A DNA stretch of 56,210 bases from Deltaproteobacteria bacterium (GTDB lineage Bacteria > Bacillota > Desulfotomaculia > Desulfotomaculales > JAGUVT01). The stretch is from assembly GCA_020062745.1 (NCBI GenBank), contig JAGUVT010000075.1, positions 1-56,210 of the forward strand, written 5' to 3'. Under the pieces are notes generated by a model that was given only the letters and a program-made list of their open reading frames with translations, made no database searches and was not told the DNA's origin. Position numbers and translations under genes: made by a program. Each line of letters opens with the position of its first letter. The first letter of the stretch is position 1. Positions 24,748 through 35,228 of this stretch are shown here, piece by piece.

Positions 24748-26181
24748 TTATTGCAACATAAAGAACGACATGGCTGCAGCATTAACAATTTTGGCAACGG
24801 GATTCGGGTAAATACCGATAAACAGGGTTAGAACCATCGCTACAATCAACGTAACGGCTACCGGGTAAGGCACAGCGATCGGTGTTGTGTCGGCCGGCTG
24901 ATCCCGGTACATTACCAGAGATACCATCAGGTAGTAATAAACGGAAACCATGCTCATAATCAAGCCGATAAAGGCCAGCCACAGGTAATTTTCCACAACC
25001 GTCTGAAAGAGGTAAAACTTGCCTACGAACCCGGCCAGCGGCGGGATGCCGGCCATCGAAAGCATGGCCACGACCAGCACGGCGGCCATCAATGGTGAAC
25101 GCTGGCTCAAACCCGCATAATCTTTGATCTCGTCACTGCCGGTAACCGTGTAAAAATGACTTACCACGGTGAAGGCCCCGATAGTAGCAAAAATGTAAAG
25201 AAACGAGTAAAATATTACCGCTTTAATACCGGCCGGGCTGGCCGTAACCAGACCGACCAGGATATATCCGGCCTGGGCAATACTGGAGTAAGCCAGCATT
25301 CTCTTGATGTTGGTCTGGGGAATGGCCACCAGGTTGCCGACAATAATGGTCACCCCGGCCAGAATGGCTACCAGCATGGCCCAGTTCTCCCATACGCCGG
25401 CCAGGCCGGCGGCAAAAACACGGAGCAGAATGGCAAAAGAGGCGGCTTTAGACCCTGCGGCCAGAAAAGCAGTAATCGGGGTGGGAGCGCCTTCATAAAT
25501 ATCGGGCGCCCACATATGAAAAGGCACAGCCGATATTTTAAAACCAAGGCCGGCTACCAGCATTACCACGCCCAGGAGCAGCGCTGGTGAAAAGGCGCCG
25601 GGTGTTAGGAAAGCCCAGGTTACCTTCAAGATGGTAACGGTACCGGTCAGGCCGTATACCAGGCTCAACCCGAAAAGCAACACGGCGGAAGAAAGACCGG
25701 CCAGCAAGACATATTTGATTCCCGCCTCCACCGATTTTGCATCCAGCCGCTTGTAGCATACCAGGATGATGAAGGCGATAGTCATCAACTCCAGCCCCAG
25801 GTAAAGGGTAATGAAATCACCTGCTGAAGCCATAACCATCATCCCCAGGGTGGCAAATACCAGCATGCTGTAATATTCGGCCTGGGCGCCCATCTCATCA
25901 ACATAGCGCATGGAACCCATGGCCACCATAATGGCTGCCGCCAGGAAGATCTGTTTAAAGAATACGGCATAGCGGTCCACAATGTAAATACCGTCGTACA
26001 AAGAACCCTGGTTATTCCACAGCGTAAAGCTCAAACCCAAAAGGCCGATTAAACCCAGGGTGGTCAGGGAGCCAAATCCGGTGCGCCCGGTTTTCGGCAC
26101 AATCAGCCCCAGAACCAGCAGGGCCAGGCCAAAGGCGGCAGTAGCTATTTCCAGGGAAATTAAAGAAAGGTTGACGCTCAT
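24748..26181 (-). CDS. nuoN: Complex I subunit N (proton-pumping, antiporter-like)
   Basis: 477 residues with about 14 membrane helices. The conserved FHMWAPDIYEGAPTPITAFLA stretch and the following Lys (SKAASF) mark the proton channel of the antiporter-like subunits. Last gene of nuoABCDHIJKLMN, its start abutting nuoM. NuoN is the antiporter-like subunit nearest the NuoK/J/A end of the membrane arm. Confidence 0.95.
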   Translation of the reverse strand: MSVNLSLISLEIATAAFGLALLVLGLIVPKTGRTGFGSLTTLGLIGLLGLSFTLWNNQGSLYDGIYIVDRYAVFFKQIFLAAAIMVAMGSMRYVDEMGAQAEYYSMLVFATLGMMVMASAGDFITLYLGLELMTIAFIILVCYKRLDAKSVEAGIKYVLLAGLSSAVLLFGLSLVYGLTGTVTILKVTWAFLTPGAFSPALLLGVVMLVAGLGFKISAVPFHMWAPDIYEGAPTPITAFLAAGSKAASFAILLRVFAAGLAGVWENWAMLVAILAGVTIIVGNLVAIPQTNIKRMLAYSSIAQAGYILVGLVTASPAGIKAVIFYSFLYIFATIGAFTVVSHFYTVTGSDEIKDYAGLSQRSPLMAAVLVVAMLSMAGIPPLAGFVGKFYLFQTVVENYLWLAFIGLIMSMVSVYYYLMVSLVMYRDQPADTTPIAVPYPVAVTLIVAMVLTLFIGIYPNPVAKIVNAAAMSFFMLQ

Positions 26182-27690
26182 TTAAAACCTCCCCCCGATC
26201 TGTAAAACATCGCTTATTTCAGCTACCAAAGGCGCCACCCCGTTATTGACCATATCCATCAATAAAGACGGCAGGAGACCGAAAACCACCAGAAAAACAC
26301 CCAGCACCACCAGCGGCACCATTTCCGGCCCGCGAATATCGACAAGGTGGTCCCACTCTGCCCGTTTCGGCCCAAACATGGTGTTGGCGGCAGCACGCAG
26401 AATATATAAAGCGGTGAGGATCACCCCGGTGATGGCCACAACAGCCAGACCGCCGTAAACCTTAAAGGCGCCGATAAAAGTGGTGAACTCCGGTACGAAA
26501 GTCACCAGGCCGGGGAGACCGAGTGAAGCCAGGCCGGCCAGCAGGAAAGCAACCGCCAGCCGCGGCACTTGCTGGGACAGGCCGCCGAAATCAGGAATCC
26601 AGCGGGAATGGGTCTTCTCATAGATAAAACCGACAGTCGAGAAGAACAGGGCCGCCATAACGCCGTGACCGAACATGGTGGCTACGGCCCCGTTAATACC
26701 GATAACATTGAGCGAGGCTATTCCCAGCAGCACATAGCCCATATGGCTTACGCTGGAATAACCGATGACGTATTTCAAGTCCTTTTGGGCCAGGGCGGCA
26801 AACGCCGCGTAGGCCACGCCGGCCACGCCCAGCACGGCCATAAACGGCGCCCAGAACTGGGCTCCCGCCGGCAGCACGTAGAGGGCAATACGGATTAAAC
26901 CGTAACCGCCGATCTTTTTCAATACGCCGGCGTGGATCATGCTGACCGCCGTAGGCGCGCCGGCGTACCCGTCAGGCGACCAGGAGTGAAACGGCCACAT
27001 GGAAAGAAGGGAGCCGAAACCAAGAAGCATCAAAGCGAACATGTAAATCTGGAAGTCTACCGGGAACGGTACCTGGGCCAGACCGGTAAAACTGAAGTCC
27101 GGCACCCCGGTGATGATCAAAGCCCGGACGAAAACCGCAATAACGCCGACCAGCAGGAAAGCGCTGCCGATCAAAAGGTAAATGGTCAGCTTCATCCCGG
27201 CGTATTCTTTGGTTACCCGCTTGGAACTGCCCCAGATAATGACCATTATGTAAATGGGGATTACCACTACCTCGTAAAACAACAGGAAAATAAACAGATC
27301 CTGAGCTACAAAGGTACCCATTACGCCAACTACCAGCAGCATGAACAAAATCATAAACTCCCGCGGCCGTTCGCTGACGTTCCAGGAAGCAAATACGGCG
27401 GCGAAACCAATCATGGTCACCAGAAGCAGCATGGGCAGGCTCAAGCCGTCCACGCCGAGAAACAGGGTTACGCCCAGGTCGTTGATCCACGGATACCTTT
27501 CCACAAACTGCAGGCCGCCGGCAGTCTGGTTATAAGCAAAGTAAGTATAAACGGTCAGGCCGAAGGAAGCGCCGAGGGCTATAGCAGCTACCGACTTGAT
27601 CAGCTTGAATTCATCCTTGGGGATAAAGAGCAGGAAGATAACCCCTGCCACAGGTGCCAGCAGGATGATACTTAGAATCGGAAAATCCAT
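26182..27690 (-). CDS. nuoM: Complex I subunit M
   Basis: 502 residues, polytopic. LFYEVVVIPIYIMV carries the essential membrane Glu, and MWPFHSWSPDGYAGAPTAVS is the conserved loop before the channel Lys (GVLKKIGGYG). It is the middle antiporter-like subunit. It abuts both nuoL and nuoN with 0 bp, which implies translational coupling. The long plus-strand frame at 26932-27675 is its antisense shadow. Confidence 0.95.
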   Translation of the reverse strand: MDFPILSIILLAPVAGVIFLLFIPKDEFKLIKSVAAIALGASFGLTVYTYFAYNQTAGGLQFVERYPWINDLGVTLFLGVDGLSLPMLLLVTMIGFAAVFASWNVSERPREFMILFMLLVVGVMGTFVAQDLFIFLLFYEVVVIPIYIMVIIWGSSKRVTKEYAGMKLTIYLLIGSAFLLVGVIAVFVRALIITGVPDFSFTGLAQVPFPVDFQIYMFALMLLGFGSLLSMWPFHSWSPDGYAGAPTAVSMIHAGVLKKIGGYGLIRIALYVLPAGAQFWAPFMAVLGVAGVAYAAFAALAQKDLKYVIGYSSVSHMGYVLLGIASLNVIGINGAVATMFGHGVMAALFFSTVGFIYEKTHSRWIPDFGGLSQQVPRLAVAFLLAGLASLGLPGLVTFVPEFTTFIGAFKVYGGLAVVAITGVILTALYILRAAANTMFGPKRAEWDHLVDIRGPEMVPLVVLGVFLVVFGLLPSLLMDMVNNGVAPLVAEISDVLQIGGRF

Positions 27691-29604
27691 CTACCTCACA
27701 CCTCCCCAAACCAGGCCGGCCGGAGCCGGGCCGGTAATAGCCAGAATAACGGCAACCGCCAGCACTCCCAGGAAGAAGACCAGGGCGTAGTTCTGCAGGC
27801 GCCCGGTCTGGAAAACACGCAGCGCCGAGCCGGTATCCCTGGTAATAGCGCCGATGCCGTTAATAAAAATGCCGTCCACCACGTAAATATCAAAGAGATA
27901 CATCGCCTTTGCCGCTCCGTCAACCAGAGTGTGGTTAAACCACATGTAGATTTCATCAATATAATACTTGTTATAAAGCAGGGTATAAACCGGCCTGAAC
28001 CGCTCCGCCAGCCGCTGCTCCGCGCTTACATCTTTCACATACATCTTGTAGGCCAGGCCGATACCGATCACTCCGAGGATAACGGAGAGGATCATTACCG
28101 TGTAATCAGGCGCCGCATGATGAAACTCACCGAAACGGATCCACTCGCCCCAGAACGGAAACCAGGGTGTACCCACCAGTCCGCCGACCAGGGACAAAAA
28201 CGCCAGGATCAGCAGGGGAACAGTCATTACCGGCGGTGATTCCTGCGGATGGTTTTCCGGCTTTTCTTTTCCGAAGAAAGCCAGGAAAATCAACCGCCAC
28301 ATGTAAAAAGCGGTGAGAAAAGCAGTCAGGGCAGCCATAAAAAACAAGACCGGATGGCCCCCGCTTAGGGTAAGGGACAGGATCTCGTCTTTGCTCCAGA
28401 AACCGGCAAAAGGCGGAATGCCGGCAATAGCCAGGCCGCCGACGGCAAAGGTGGCGCCGGTAACCGGCATTTTCTTAATCAGGCCGCCCATCTCCCAGAT
28501 GTCGGCTTTGTGATGCAAGGCCGTCAGCACGCTGCCGGCGGCAAGGAACATTAACGCCTTAAAGAAAGCGTGGGTCCAAAGGTGGAACATGCTGGCCGTC
28601 AGACTCCCTACACCCAGAGCCAGCATCATGTAGCCCAACTGGCTGATGGTAGAGTAAGCCAGAATGCGCTTGATCTCCCGTTGGGTCAGGGCAATAGAAG
28701 CAGCAAACAAAGCGGTGAAAGCGCCGGTTACGGCTACCAGTTGCTGTGCTTCGGGTACCTCCAGGAACATGAACAGCATCCGGCCGACCAGGTAAACTCC
28801 GGCCACAACCATGGTGGCGGCGTGAATCAAGGCGCTGACCGGAGTAGGCCCTTCCATGGCATCCGGCAGCCACACATGCAACGGAAACTGCCCGGACTTG
28901 CCAATCGGACCGAGAAAAACTAAAACTGCTACCAAAGTGAGAGTGGCCGCGTTGGTATAAAGCTCGAAGTTGGCAATTTTTTCGCCCAGTTCGGTGATAT
29001 TCAAAGTGCCGAAAATAATCTGCAGCGCCAACATGCCCAGCAGCAGGCCGAAGTCGGCAATCCGGCAGGTAACAAAAGCTTTCTTGGCCGCTTCCCGGGC
29101 CGATATCTTGTGGTTATAAAAACCAATCAGAAGATACGAACACAGGCCCACGCCTTCCCAGGCCACGAACATTTCCAGCAGGTTGCTGGAAATAACCAGA
29201 AGCAGCATGGAAGCGCCGAAAAGCGACATATAGGCGAAGAAAGTCGAGAATCCTTTTTCACCCCGCATGTAACCAATCGAGTAAATCTGAATCAGTGAAG
29301 CTACCAGAGTAACCATGAACAGCATCATGGCCGAGGTCGGGTCCAGTTTCACCCCTACGTCGATATTCAAACCGGGCATGGAAAACCAGCGCACGCTATA
29401 CTCCAGCGATTTCTCAATCAAAGAGTGGCTGGTAAATACCCCGTAAGCGGCGTAGGCGGAAATTACAAAGCCGGCCGCCATTGCCCCGACCGATACCAGG
29501 GCGCTTAACATTTTCCACGGCCTGGTTAAGAAAACAATCACCGCAAAGGCAAGAAAAGGCAAAAGTGGCACCAGCCAGGCATGGGTCATGGAAAATTCAA
29601 CCAT
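27691..29604 (-). CDS. nuoL: Complex I subunit L
   Basis: 637 residues, the largest antiporter-like subunit. Conserved regions are FVAWEGVGLCSYLLIGFY, FPLHVWLPDAMEGPTPVSALIHAAT and GYMMLALGVGS. The C-terminal ~130 residues contain the lateral helix and the final anchor helix that brace the distal membrane arm. Ribosome binding site is weak (GTAGGTG). It sits 33 bp behind nuoK. Confidence 0.95.
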   Translation of the reverse strand: MVEFSMTHAWLVPLLPFLAFAVIVFLTRPWKMLSALVSVGAMAAGFVISAYAAYGVFTSHSLIEKSLEYSVRWFSMPGLNIDVGVKLDPTSAMMLFMVTLVASLIQIYSIGYMRGEKGFSTFFAYMSLFGASMLLLVISSNLLEMFVAWEGVGLCSYLLIGFYNHKISAREAAKKAFVTCRIADFGLLLGMLALQIIFGTLNITELGEKIANFELYTNAATLTLVAVLVFLGPIGKSGQFPLHVWLPDAMEGPTPVSALIHAATMVVAGVYLVGRMLFMFLEVPEAQQLVAVTGAFTALFAASIALTQREIKRILAYSTISQLGYMMLALGVGSLTASMFHLWTHAFFKALMFLAAGSVLTALHHKADIWEMGGLIKKMPVTGATFAVGGLAIAGIPPFAGFWSKDEILSLTLSGGHPVLFFMAALTAFLTAFYMWRLIFLAFFGKEKPENHPQESPPVMTVPLLILAFLSLVGGLVGTPWFPFWGEWIRFGEFHHAAPDYTVMILSVILGVIGIGLAYKMYVKDVSAEQRLAERFRPVYTLLYNKYYIDEIYMWFNHTLVDGAAKAMYLFDIYVVDGIFINGIGAITRDTGSALRVFQTGRLQNYALVFFLGVLAVAVILAITGPAPAGLVWGGVR

Positions 29605-29637
29605 TTATTTTAACACCTACTTTCTATTTCAAAAGTC

Positions 29638-29967
29638 TTACCACTTAAGCCAGTCGAAATCATCCAGTTCAACAGACAACCGGTTCCGGTAAATGGCTAT
29701 AATAATAGCCAGACCTACCCCCACCTCGGCTGCCGCCACGGTAATGACAAAGATGGCCCAGATCTGGCCGATAAAGGCCAGCGGGGTAACAAACTTGTTA
29801 AAAGCCACCAGGTTGATATTCACGGCATTTAGCATCAACTCGATACAGATCAAGACCATTACGGCATTCCGCTTGGCCAGAGCGCCAAACAATCCGATAC
29901 CGAAAAGAAGGCTGGATAAAACTAAAAAATGTGTTATGCCGATGCTCAAGGATAGGCTGTTAATCAT
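29638..29967 (-). CDS. nuoK: Complex I subunit K
   Basis: 109 residues and three membrane helices, with the conserved Glu of CIELMLNAVNINLVAF required for proton transfer. Overlaps the nuoJ stop by 8 bp. Ends with a short hydrophilic tail of usual length. Confidence 0.95.
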   Translation of the reverse strand: MINSLSLSIGITHFLVLSSLLFGIGLFGALAKRNAVMVLICIELMLNAVNINLVAFNKFVTPLAFIGQIWAIFVITVAAAEVGVGLAIIIAIYRNRLSVELDDFDWLKW

Positions 29968-30469
29968 CGGCCTTCACCTCCTTGGCCAGAATAATGGCGC
30001 CGATCAGAGCTACCAGCAGCAGCAGGGCGGCCACCTCGAAGGGGACAACATATTTGGTAAGCATCAACGTGGCGATGGCTTCCGCGGTCCGGGGCGGTAC
30101 CGGCATAACCGTACTTGTCCAGGCAGTACGCATGGCCAGGTAAGCGCTGAGTGCTGCTGTTAAAAAGGCTACCAGGCCGGCCGACCGGAACTGGGCATTA
30201 AAAAGGCTGCTGCTCTTCATGTCTTTGCGCTGAGTAAGCATTACCGCAAAAACCATCATGATGCAAACTGCGCCGGCATAGACCAGAATCTGCACCATGG
30301 CCAGAAAGTCGGCATCTAAGAGCATATACAACCCGGCAACGGCAATAAAAGTTACGGCCAGCCATAATACACAATGCACCAGGTTTTTAAGCATTACCAC
30401 CAGTATGGCAGACCCCAGAATAACCAAACCCAGTAGGTAAAAGGCAGCAATCGAAAAAATGTTATCCAT
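29960..30469 (-). CDS. nuoJ: Complex I subunit J
   Basis: 169 residues with five membrane helices. The family stretch VQILVYAGAVCIMMVFAVML (the pi-bulge helix) is clear. GGAGG stands before ATG 30469, 4 bp after nuoI. Confidence 0.94.
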   Translation of the reverse strand: MDNIFSIAAFYLLGLVILGSAILVVMLKNLVHCVLWLAVTFIAVAGLYMLLDADFLAMVQILVYAGAVCIMMVFAVMLTQRKDMKSSSLFNAQFRSAGLVAFLTAALSAYLAMRTAWTSTVMPVPPRTAEAIATLMLTKYVVPFEVAALLLLVALIGAIILAKEVKADD

Positions 30470-30473
30470 AATT

Positions 30474-30917
30474 TTAAACCTCCGTCCCTTCAGCTTCGCC
30501 GGCGGTAATTCCAGTATTACCCTGCTCTTCTTGAACCGGCGGCTCTCCCTTATATAAGATCAGAGGGATCTGATCCCGGAAGTATTTAGCCATTTCAAAC
30601 TTCTGACTGAACCTGATTGCTCCCTTGTTACAGGCTTCTACACAAAGCCCACAGAAAAGACAGTATTGCAAGCGCATCATGTAACCGGTCAGCACCCGCT
30701 TTTTATCCAGCTTTGCCGTTTCAATCTCAATTACCTTGTTGGGACAGGCGTTGGCACACAGGCTGCAGGCTATGCACTGCTCCACATCCAGGACAAACTC
30801 GCCGTGAAAACGCGGCGCCAGGGGAAGGCTCTCTTCCGGGTACTGAACGGTAACTTTTTTGGTAAACAATTCTTGTAAAGTAATCTGCAGTCCTTTCAGT
30901 AAACCTTGCCCGAACAT
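30474..30917 (-). CDS. nuoI: Complex I subunit I (2x[4Fe-4S] ferredoxin-like)
   Basis: 147 residues with two cluster motifs, CIACSLCANACP and CLFCGLCVEACN, which bind clusters N6a and N6b of the peripheral arm. Since NuoE/F/G are absent from the operon, this subunit may be near the electron entry point, perhaps facing reduced ferredoxin as proposed for 11-subunit complexes. Lies 4 bp behind nuoH. Confidence 0.95.
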   Translation of the reverse strand: MFGQGLLKGLQITLQELFTKKVTVQYPEESLPLAPRFHGEFVLDVEQCIACSLCANACPNKVIEIETAKLDKKRVLTGYMMRLQYCLFCGLCVEACNKGAIRFSQKFEMAKYFRDQIPLILYKGEPPVQEEQGNTGITAGEAEGTEV

Positions 30918-30921
30918 ATCA

Positions 30922-31974
30922 TCACCACCCTATCGCCCGGTAAATAAACATCCCGATCCCGGTGACAAAAATATTGGCCAGAGAAAGGGGCACCAGTACC
31001 TTCCAGCCAAAATTCATCAATTGATCCACCCTGATCCGTGGATAGGTCCAGCGAAACCACATAAAAACCCAAATCATGAAGTATATCTTCAATAAGAACC
31101 ACACCCAGGACGGAATGAAGGTTAATCCGAAAGGAGCCAGCCAGCCGCCTAAAAATAAAGTGGTAGCCAGGACAGAAACAAGAATTAAATTAGCGTATTC
31201 TGCTAAAAACCACATGGCGAAGCCCATCCCGCCGTATTCGATAAAAGGACCGGCGATAATCTCGGATTCTCCTTCCAATAAGTCAAAAGGAGTGCGGTTG
31301 GTCTCAGCCGTAGCCGCAATAACATAAATGATAAAGGCTACCGGCTGGGTAAAGATGAACCAGACATTCTGCTGAGCGTTGATTATATCAGACATTTTCA
31401 TCGAACCGACGATCATGATTACGCCGAGTATGGCCAGCACCATCGGCACCTCGTAGCTGATCATCTGGGCCACCGCCCGCATCGCGCCGATCAGGGCGTA
31501 CTTGTTGGCCGAAGCCCAGCCGCCGGCCCAGAAGATAATCGTAGATACTGAGGCCACCGCAAAGAAGTAAAACACCCCTACGTTTAAGTCCACCGCAATC
31601 ATATTTTTACCGAAGGGAACTACAGCAAAGAGCAGCAGGGAAGGAACAAAAATGAGGACCGGCATCAAAAGGAAAACTATCTTATCCGCCGCCCTCGGGA
31701 TAATGATTTCTTTGGAAATCAACTTGCCCATATCAGCCGCAGTCTGCAAAAGACCCCTTGGTCCGACCCGGTTGGGACCGATCCTGGCCTGGAAATAAGC
31801 CGCCATCTTCCGCTCCATATAAACTATCCAGAGCACGCTGATGGCTATAAATGCCAGTATACCGGCTACTTTCACAATCATTAAAACAATATCACCGAAG
31901 AGCGCCGGCAGGCCGGCGGCAGCCAGCAATGACCTCAGCCATTCAGCAAAACCGACAAAAATATTTTCCACCAT
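30922..31974 (-). CDS. nuoH: Complex I subunit H
   Basis: 350 residues, eight or so membrane helices. It has MAAYFQARIGPNRVGPRG and the quinone-chamber loop EGESEIIAGPFIEYGG, both diagnostic. NuoH links the quinone site to the proton channels. Confidence 0.95.
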   Translation of the reverse strand: MVENIFVGFAEWLRSLLAAAGLPALFGDIVLMIVKVAGILAFIAISVLWIVYMERKMAAYFQARIGPNRVGPRGLLQTAADMGKLISKEIIIPRAADKIVFLLMPVLIFVPSLLLFAVVPFGKNMIAVDLNVGVFYFFAVASVSTIIFWAGGWASANKYALIGAMRAVAQMISYEVPMVLAILGVIMIVGSMKMSDIINAQQNVWFIFTQPVAFIIYVIAATAETNRTPFDLLEGESEIIAGPFIEYGGMGFAMWFLAEYANLILVSVLATTLFLGGWLAPFGLTFIPSWVWFLLKIYFMIWVFMWFRWTYPRIRVDQLMNFGWKVLVPLSLANIFVTGIGMFIYRAIGW

Positions 31975-32007
31975 ACCTCTTCTCTCCTATAACCTATTTT
32001 TTCCTGG

Positions 32008-33105
32008 TCAGCAGTCTACTTCGCCCAGCACTATATCCAGGCTGCCCAGGATTGCTACCACATCGGCAATCTTCCAGCCCTTGCAGAGTTCGTTTAAAAA
32101 ACCCAGGTTGATAAATGACGGGCGGCGGACGTGAATCCGGTATGGTTTATTGCTGCCGTCACTTACCACATAGTAACCCAGAATGCCTTTTGCTCCTTCG
32201 ATCTCATGATATACGTCACCGGCCGGCGGCTTTAGCACCTTGGGCACTTTCGCCATAACCGGCCCTTCCGGCAACTGCTCCACCGCCTGCCTTATGATTT
32301 TGAGCGACTGGCGCATTTCCTTAATCCGGCAGGTAAAGCGGTCAAAGCAATCGCCTCTTTTACCCAGCGGAACCTCGAAATCAAACCGGTCATAGACGCT
32401 GTACGGACGGTTCTTCCGCAAGTCCCAGAAAACGCCGGAAGCACGCAGGTTCGGCCCGCTGATGCCATAATTAATGGCTACCCCGGGATCCAGTAAGCCT
32501 ACGTGTTTGGTCCGGGCTTGAAAAATCTCGTTACCGGTAATCAAGCCGTCGTATTCGTCAAGGCGCGACGGCATTTCATCGAGAAACTGGCATAATGCCG
32601 GGATAAACTCATCCGGCAAATCCTCGGCCACTCCGCCGATGCGCATGTAGCTCAAGGTAAGCCGCGACCCGCAAACCATCTCGAAAAGGTCCATAATCCG
32701 CTCCCGGTCGCGCAGGCAGTACATAAACCCGGTAATACCCCCGATGTCCACGCTGTATGTCCCGACCGCAATCAAATGGCTGGCGATCCGGGACAGTTCG
32801 CAGCAAATCACCCGGATGTATTCGGCCCGTTCCGGCACCTCGATCTCCATCAGCTTTTCGACGGCCTGCACGTAACCGGTATTGTTCAGCATGGCGGCCA
32901 GATAATCCAGGCGGTCGGTATACGGGATAAACTGGGTGTAGGTACGGGCTTCGGCCAGCTTTTCAATACCCCGGTGCAGGTAGCCGCATATCGGCCTGGC
33001 TTCGGTTATTACTTCATGATCCATTTTTAAAACAACATGAAACACGCCATGGGTACTGGGGTGCTGCGGCCCCATATTAAGAGTTATTTCTTCAGTCCTT
33101 AGCAT
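32008..33105 (-). CDS. nuoD: Complex I subunit D (quinone-site 49 kDa)
   Basis: 365 residues. [13 protein letters not shown] holds the quinone-contact His and YTDRLDYLA the quinone-contact Tyr. The protein is NuoD alone, not a NuoCD fusion. GGAGGTGTGATCG precedes ATG 33105. It is somewhat shorter than the ~400 residues common in proteobacteria, as in other 11-subunit complexes. Confidence 0.95.
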   Translation of the reverse strand: MLRTEEITLNMGPQHPSTHGVFHVVLKMDHEVITEARPICGYLHRGIEKLAEARTYTQFIPYTDRLDYLAAMLNNTGYVQAVEKLMEIEVPERAEYIRVICCELSRIASHLIAVGTYSVDIGGITGFMYCLRDRERIMDLFEMVCGSRLTLSYMRIGGVAEDLPDEFIPALCQFLDEMPSRLDEYDGLITGNEIFQARTKHVGLLDPGVAINYGISGPNLRASGVFWDLRKNRPYSVYDRFDFEVPLGKRGDCFDRFTCRIKEMRQSLKIIRQAVEQLPEGPVMAKVPKVLKPPAGDVYHEIEGAKGILGYYVVSDGSNKPYRIHVRRPSFINLGFLNELCKGWKIADVVAILGSLDIVLGEVDC

Positions 33106-33131
33106 CGATCACACCTCCAATCCGGCTTGCT

Positions 33132-33584
33132 TTATTCCCTGCCGCCAACCCACTGGAAATCTTTGCGCAAGGGGTAACCCGCAAAACCGTCTTCCAGCAA
33201 AATACGGGTCAGATTGTGGCGTCCGGTAAAAATAATCCCGAACAGGTCGTAAACTTCCCGTTCCTGCCAGTCGGCGCTGCCCCAGAGGGAGGTGAGAGAA
33301 GAAACGGCCGGTTCATCCTTGCCCAGATTTACCTTTGCCATCAAGGTGTATCCGTACTTAAACGAAACCAGGTTATAAATTACCGTAAAATTATCGGGAT
33401 AGTCTACCGCCGTCAGATTGGTCAAAAAGTTAAAATCGTAATCCGGGTTATCCCGCAGTTCCCGCATAAAAGAAAGCAGTTCGGCCTCCGGTACGGTAAT
33501 CGTCAAATTTTCGGACACCTCAATGGCCGGAAATTTATCTTTCAGACCATCTATTACCGTAGATGGAATACTACTACCTGGCAT
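33132..33584 (-). CDS. nuoC: Complex I subunit C (30 kDa)
   Basis: 150 residues. The C-terminal signature [38 protein letters not shown] is complete. It overlaps nuoB's 3' end by 11 bp and lies 26 bp before nuoD. It stabilises the NuoB-NuoD interface in the peripheral arm. Confidence 0.95.
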   Translation of the reverse strand: MPGSSIPSTVIDGLKDKFPAIEVSENLTITVPEAELLSFMRELRDNPDYDFNFLTNLTAVDYPDNFTVIYNLVSFKYGYTLMAKVNLGKDEPAVSSLTSLWGSADWQEREVYDLFGIIFTGRHNLTRILLEDGFAGYPLRKDFQWVGGRE

Positions 33585-34110
33585 TTTCCAGTACCACCTT
33601 CCCCTGCACCTTGTCCCGCAGCATCATAAAAGCATGCAGCACCGCGTCTGGCCGCGGCGAGCAGCCGGGAACATAAACATCTACCGGAATCAGCTTGTCG
33701 GCGCCGGGAACCACATAGTAGGAATCAACAAAAGGACCGCCGGAAATGGCGCAACTGCCCATGGCAATCACCCACTTGGGCTCGGGCATCTGCTCGTAGA
33801 GCCTGACCACGTAAGGCGCCATTTTATTCGTAATGGTCCCGGCCACCAGCATCACATCGGCCTGGCGCGGCGATGAACGCAGCACTTCATAGCCGAAACG
33901 GGACAGGTCAAAACGAGGAGCGTTGGTTGCCATTAAGCCTTCTATGGCGCAGCAGGCCAGGCCGAACCCCAGCGGCCAGAGAGAATAACCACGCGCCAGG
34001 TTGAAAATCTTTTCCAACGGCGCCAGGTGAATGACCCGCTTGACCTGTTGAATCAAGCTGCTGTCGTTAGTCATTTTTTCGATCGGGTGTTGCTCCCTGG
34101 TCACATCCAT
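33574..34110 (-). CDS. nuoB: Complex I subunit B (N2 cluster)
   Basis: 178 residues from ATG 34110 (GGAGGGAG upstream). The track start at 34221 runs deep into nuoA and is unlikely. The cysteines for the terminal N2 cluster are [17 protein letters not shown] and PGCSPRPDA. It passes electrons to quinone at the NuoD interface. Confidence 0.95.
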   Translation of the reverse strand: MDVTREQHPIEKMTNDSSLIQQVKRVIHLAPLEKIFNLARGYSLWPLGFGLACCAIEGLMATNAPRFDLSRFGYEVLRSSPRQADVMLVAGTITNKMAPYVVRLYEQMPEPKWVIAMGSCAISGGPFVDSYYVVPGADKLIPVDVYVPGCSPRPDAVLHAFMMLRDKVQGKVVLENAR

Positions 34111-34490
34111 CTTAGCGCTCCCTCCTTCCAGGCATACCATAATCCGACCACCAGAATTAAGATGAAGATGATCATCTCGACAAAAGCAAACAAACCCAGA
34201 GCCTGAAACTTCACTGCCCACGGGTAAAGGTAAATTGTTTCCACATCAAATATTAAAAATATCAAGGCATAAAGGAAATACTGGACTCGAAACTGGACCC
34301 AGGTCGGCCCGATGGTTCTGGGGCCGCATTCATATGTATCCAGTTTGACTTGTGTGGAGCGTCTCGGATGAACCAGAAAACTGGTAATTATACCGCCGGC
34401 AGCAAATACGAGAGCGCCGACAAGAAAGATAAAAATAGCTCCCCCATCTGAAAGCATGCTCTCCCCCCTCTCCTTAAATTTTTTCGCCAA
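34101..34490 (-). CDS. nuoA: Complex I subunit A
   Basis: 129 residues, three membrane helices, with the conserved DTYECG loop. First gene of the nuo operon. It is only 31 bp after rnhB, so the operon promoter is either within rnhB or the genes are co-transcribed. No nuoE, nuoF or nuoG is in the window. Confidence 0.94.
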   Translation of the reverse strand: MAKKFKERGESMLSDGGAIFIFLVGALVFAAGGIITSFLVHPRRSTQVKLDTYECGPRTIGPTWVQFRVQYFLYALIFLIFDVETIYLYPWAVKFQALGLFAFVEMIIFILILVVGLWYAWKEGALRWM

Positions 34491-34521
34491 TTCTCTCTCT
34501 ATATAATGTTAGCTTGTGAAT

Positions 34522-35148
34522 TTAATAACTCTCTCCGGCACGACCGTATATTTTCTTTAAGAACGTTATTCTGTGAAGCGGGGACGGCCCTTTTGCCAGC
34601 AAGAGCTCCCGGTGTTCTTTTGTACCGTATCCCTTATTGACACCGATATTGTAACCGGGACATTGTTCATCCCACTCCAGGCACATATTATCTCTCTCCA
34701 CTTTAGCCAGAACCGACGCCGCCGCGATACTCTGACTCAAACAATCACCACTAACAACTGCTCTTTGCGGTATATCGACCGGTATTCCATCGGAACCGTC
34801 AATTAAAATATATTCCGGTTTGACTTTTAAGGAAGTTACAGCCATTTTCATAGCCAGCAAAGCGGCCTGCCTGATATTAATCAGGTCGATAATATTTTCA
34901 TTAACGACGCCTAAGCCAAAAGCCAACGCTTTCTGTACAATTACCTCGTAAAAATACCTTCTCTTTTTTGCAGTTAATTGTTTAGAATCCCTAATACCAT
35001 CTATAACCAGTTCGCGTGGTAAAATAACAGCAGCGGCTACCACCGACCCTAATAAAGAACCTCTCCCCGCCTCATCAACCCCGGCAATAAGATTCCGTCC
35101 TTCAGTCCATAGTTCGCGTTCAATTTTCAGATTACTTACATTTCTCAT
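34522..35148 (-). CDS. rnhB: Ribonuclease HII
   Basis: 208 residues. The catalytic motif GVDEAGRGSLLG and later DSKQLTAKKR, DGSD and SIAAASVLAKVERD identify RNase HII, which removes ribonucleotides and RNA primers from DNA. Last gene of the conserved rplS-lepB-rbgA-rnhB order. Confidence 0.95.
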   Translation of the reverse strand: MRNVSNLKIERELWTEGRNLIAGVDEAGRGSLLGSVVAAAVILPRELVIDGIRDSKQLTAKKRRYFYEVIVQKALAFGLGVVNENIIDLINIRQAALLAMKMAVTSLKVKPEYILIDGSDGIPVDIPQRAVVSGDCLSQSIAAASVLAKVERDNMCLEWDEQCPGYNIGVNKGYGTKEHRELLLAKGPSPLHRITFLKKIYGRAGESY

Positions 35149-35228
35149 GCTGAAGTAAATTTCGCTACTAACGAATGAAATCCCTGCCGTTAAAGAAAAA
35201 TTTTTTATAAGGCACAGATGCCTTTTAT

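Noticed and set aside
26932-27675. 247-codon plus-strand ORF in the nuo operon
   Set aside because: It lies wholly antisense to nuoM, and its His/Gln/Asp-rich composition is typical of the reverse complement of a membrane-protein gene. Nearby plus-strand frames at 25156, 27931 and 28570 are the same kind of shadow.
35209-35224. Hairpin after rbgA as a terminator
   Set aside because: The 6-bp stem AAGGCA/TGCCTT is followed by ATAAAAAATTTTT, not a clear T tract, so I did not list it as a terminator.
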